This document shows, piece by piece, positions 39,780 through 41,011 of a stretch of 41,011 bases of DNA; the stretch's first letter is position 1, and every line of letters starts with the position of its first letter. The translations under genes were made by a program, and so were the position numbers. This DNA is from Microcaldota archaeon (GTDB lineage Archaea; Micrarchaeota; Micrarchaeia; Micrarchaeales; CABMGC01), in the NCBI GenBank assembly GCA_021828295.1, contig JAKASF010000006.1, positions 1 to 41,011 of the forward strand, in the 5' to 3' direction. Below the pieces are notes generated by a model. It was not told the origin of the DNA. It saw nothing but the letters and a program-made list of their open reading frames with translations, and made no database searches.

Positions 39780-40247
39780 TTACTGCTGCGCCGCCTCGGC
39801 CTGCTTCTTCTCTCGTGCAAGCCTTATCCTATCGCGGAACATGAGGCCGAACGACAGGACCATTCCTCCGACGAATGCGACCGCTATGAAGTAGGTCTGG
39901 TAGCCGAGGGTCATGGAGATGACGGGCACGGTTATCTTAAGGCTCGAGGGGAATACGGCAGGAAACACCAGGTAGTAGACCACGAAGAAGATCGGAAGCA
40001 CTACGAACATCGGCTTCAACTGCGACCTCATGCTCTGCCCTAACATTGAGGTTATCTCCTTCTGCTTCTCCGCCAGCTTCTCCTGGCTCGCGCCGCTCTT
40101 GCTAAGCTCGTTCAGCTCCTTGCTCTTCTGCTTTATCACGTCCTGCGTCTCCTGCATCTTCCTCATGTCCACCAGTTTCCTCTGGACGAACACTGAGAAG
40201 ACTACGTAGGCCAATGCAATCACGGTTATCTCTATCCCAAGTACCAT
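39780..40247 (-). CDS. DUF106 (EMC3/Oxa1-like) membrane insertase
   Basis: The 155-residue protein has three hydrophobic helices (about 4-20, 80-95 and 115-135) with a cytoplasmic coiled coil between the first and second (VQRKLVDMRKMQETQDVIKQ, SKELNELSKSGASQEKLAEK). This is the Oxa1/EMC3/DUF106 pattern. Archaeal members are thought to insert membrane proteins with Sec or SRP. The usual archaeal order adkA-DUF106-L34e-cmk is seen here. Confidence 0.87.
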   Translation of the reverse strand: MVLGIEITVIALAYVVFSVFVQRKLVDMRKMQETQDVIKQKSKELNELSKSGASQEKLAEKQKEITSMLGQSMRSQLKPMFVVLPIFFVVYYLVFPAVFPSSLKITVPVISMTLGYQTYFIAVAFVGGMVLSFGLMFRDRIRLAREKKQAEAAQQ

Positions 40248-40251
40248 GGCT

Positions 40252-40824
40252 TCACTTCGTGTTTCCTATTATCTGCTCGATGCGGTTGCGCGCCTCCGCC
40301 AGCTTGCCGTCGTGGTTCTCGACTATGTATATCGGCGCTTCTAGATGCATAGAGAATATTGAGACGGCGGAAAGGTTTATGTCCCTATGCAGGTTGATTA
40401 TCTCTTCTGTGTCTTTCTCTCGTTTCCTTACGCTCCTCTCCTTCTCCCTTCGTGCCATAATCTCGGGGCTGGACGCGTCTATGTAGATTATTGCTTCGGT
40501 CTTGCCCTTCAGCGCGTCGAGGTCTCGGAAGGACAGCCCCATCTCATACGCGTCTCCTTTCTTCACTGTCGGATGCGTGTCTACTACCACAACACCGTCC
40601 AGCTTTGCAGCCTTATCGAGTATCTCGTGCCTCGCATCTATCATGTATGAGTAGTCCTCCAAGGATTTGGCGCGCATCTGGTCGCGGTCCTTTATCCCGA
40701 ATTTCTTTGAGTACATGGCGAGCATCTCGTCGCCCATGTTCAGGACCTTCGCCGATTTGATGCCGCTCAGGAGCGTGGTCTTACCCGCTCCCTGCGTCCC
40801 GAATATCAGGATCAGTCGTGACAT
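40252..40824 (-). CDS. adkA: adenylate kinase, archaeal type (AdkA)
   Basis: The 190-residue protein has the P-loop FGTQGAGKTTLL near the N-terminus, GDEMLAMYSKKFGIKDRDQM, VVVVDTHPTVKKGDAYEMGL, and the lid region with Arg pairs (ARREKERSVRKREKD). Archaeal AdkA has this P-loop and length and no zinc lid. It makes ADP from AMP and ATP. ATG 40824 is used. GTG 40833 is also possible because the box A CTTTTATACC (40853-40862) would place the RNA start there. Confidence 0.9.
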   Translation of the reverse strand: MSRLILIFGTQGAGKTTLLSGIKSAKVLNMGDEMLAMYSKKFGIKDRDQMRAKSLEDYSYMIDARHEILDKAAKLDGVVVVDTHPTVKKGDAYEMGLSFRDLDALKGKTEAIIYIDASSPEIMARREKERSVRKREKDTEEIINLHRDINLSAVSIFSMHLEAPIYIVENHDGKLAEARNRIEQIIGNTK

Positions 40825-40879
40825 GCTCTCCACATCAGAAGTCGGCAGAGAAGGTATAAAAGAGGGGTCTAGGCTAGGC

Positions 40880-41011
40880 CTAGTCGGCCTCCCCTCCCAT
40901 GCCAGGCATGCCCCCGCCGCCAGGAGGGCCGGCGGGCCTGCTGCCCTTGCTGCTTATCATGTCGTCTATCCTGAGTATCTGCACGCTGGCTTCCATGGCG
41001 CTCGAGACGGC
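40880..41011 (-). CDS. thermosome subunit (group II chaperonin), C-terminal end
   Basis: The 44 visible codons run off the right edge. They read SAMEASVQILRIDDMISSKG, followed by a Gly/Met/Pro-rich tail (GGGGMPGMGGEAD), the signature end of group II chaperonins. RIDDMI is the conserved C-terminal element near the equatorial ATP domain. The ATP-driven ring folds proteins. It is 55 bases before adkA, which has its own TATA-like box. Confidence 0.93.
   Translation of the reverse strand, partial: AVSSAMEASVQILRIDDMISSKGSRPAGPPGGGGMPGMGGEAD

Noticed and set aside
1-41011. Insertion sequences, prophage genes or rRNA
   Set aside because: I found no transposase, integrase or phage motif, no terminal inverted repeats around a gene, and no rRNA sequence.

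Overview
This window looks like a chromosomal segment of a DPANN archaeon, most like Micrarchaeota; that placement is inferred from gene content. Archaeal markers are both DNA polymerase D subunits, an archaeal-type AlaRS, CDP-archaeol synthase, aIF2-beta, aIF1A, ribosomal proteins S8e, L14e and L34e, an XPF-type nuclease, RIO1, Cgi121, SecY, AdkA and the end of a thermosome subunit. Many genes have a TATA-like box 22-27 nt before the start codon, which suggests leaderless transcripts. Base composition is near 50% G+C by eye, coding density is high, and I see no insertion sequence, prophage, CRISPR array or rRNA.

Layout. 1-1946: the end of an HTH gene, a SpeD-family gene and two small unknown genes. 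1950-6011 (minus): Exo5-like nuclease, alaS and carS. 6118-7682 (plus): HAD phosphatase, TRAM protein and a zinc protein. 7679-10570 (minus): a secreted DUF4382-like protein, tRNA-Ser(GCT), cytidine deaminase, tsaC and the SRP RNA. 10626-12848: aIF2-beta and aIF1A facing RIO1, then an XPF nuclease. 12849-13059: a convergent gap with a strong inverted repeat that may be a small RNA. 13060-16746: Cgi121, S8e, an unknown gene, a carbamoyltransferase, an FNR-like flavoprotein, a small unknown protein and a winged-helix regulator. 16865-20330: a type IV pilus-like locus with an ATPase, a split two-part membrane platform and two pilins with class III signal peptides. 20327-24236: two unknown genes, then LemA and HtpX. 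24233-28286 (minus): a DUF929 thioredoxin-like protein, a CxC membrane protein, a V4R-like protein and SecY. 28360-35797 (plus): an unknown protein, TatD, an intron-containing tRNA-Arg(TCT), a UPF0147 protein, a small membrane protein, and DP1 and DP2. 35790-41011 (mostly minus): thermosome, adkA, DUF106, L34e, cmk, L14e, a class III aminotransferase and a NUDIX hydrolase, interrupted by one unknown plus-strand gene.

How the genes fit together. Most of the window is informational: translation initiation, ribosome, tRNA charging, t6A modification (TsaC and the KEOPS subunit Cgi121), protein targeting (SRP RNA, SecY, DUF106), replication and repair. The accessory part is the pilus locus, a possible extracytoplasmic thiol redox pair (DUF929 and the CxC membrane protein), and three enzymes that could touch ornithine or polyamine chemistry: the SpeD homologue, a carbamoyltransferase of unclear specificity and a class III aminotransferase.

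Most notable signals. These are a 10-bp inverted repeat followed by ACA (12888-12967), two genes whose 5' ends appear shifted by one base from their SD and ATG, three convergent gene pairs that share one CTAG as both stop codons, a divergent promoter serving SRP RNA and aIF2-beta, and a SpeD homologue with Thr in place of Glu at the self-cleavage site, preceded by a short in-frame upstream ORF.
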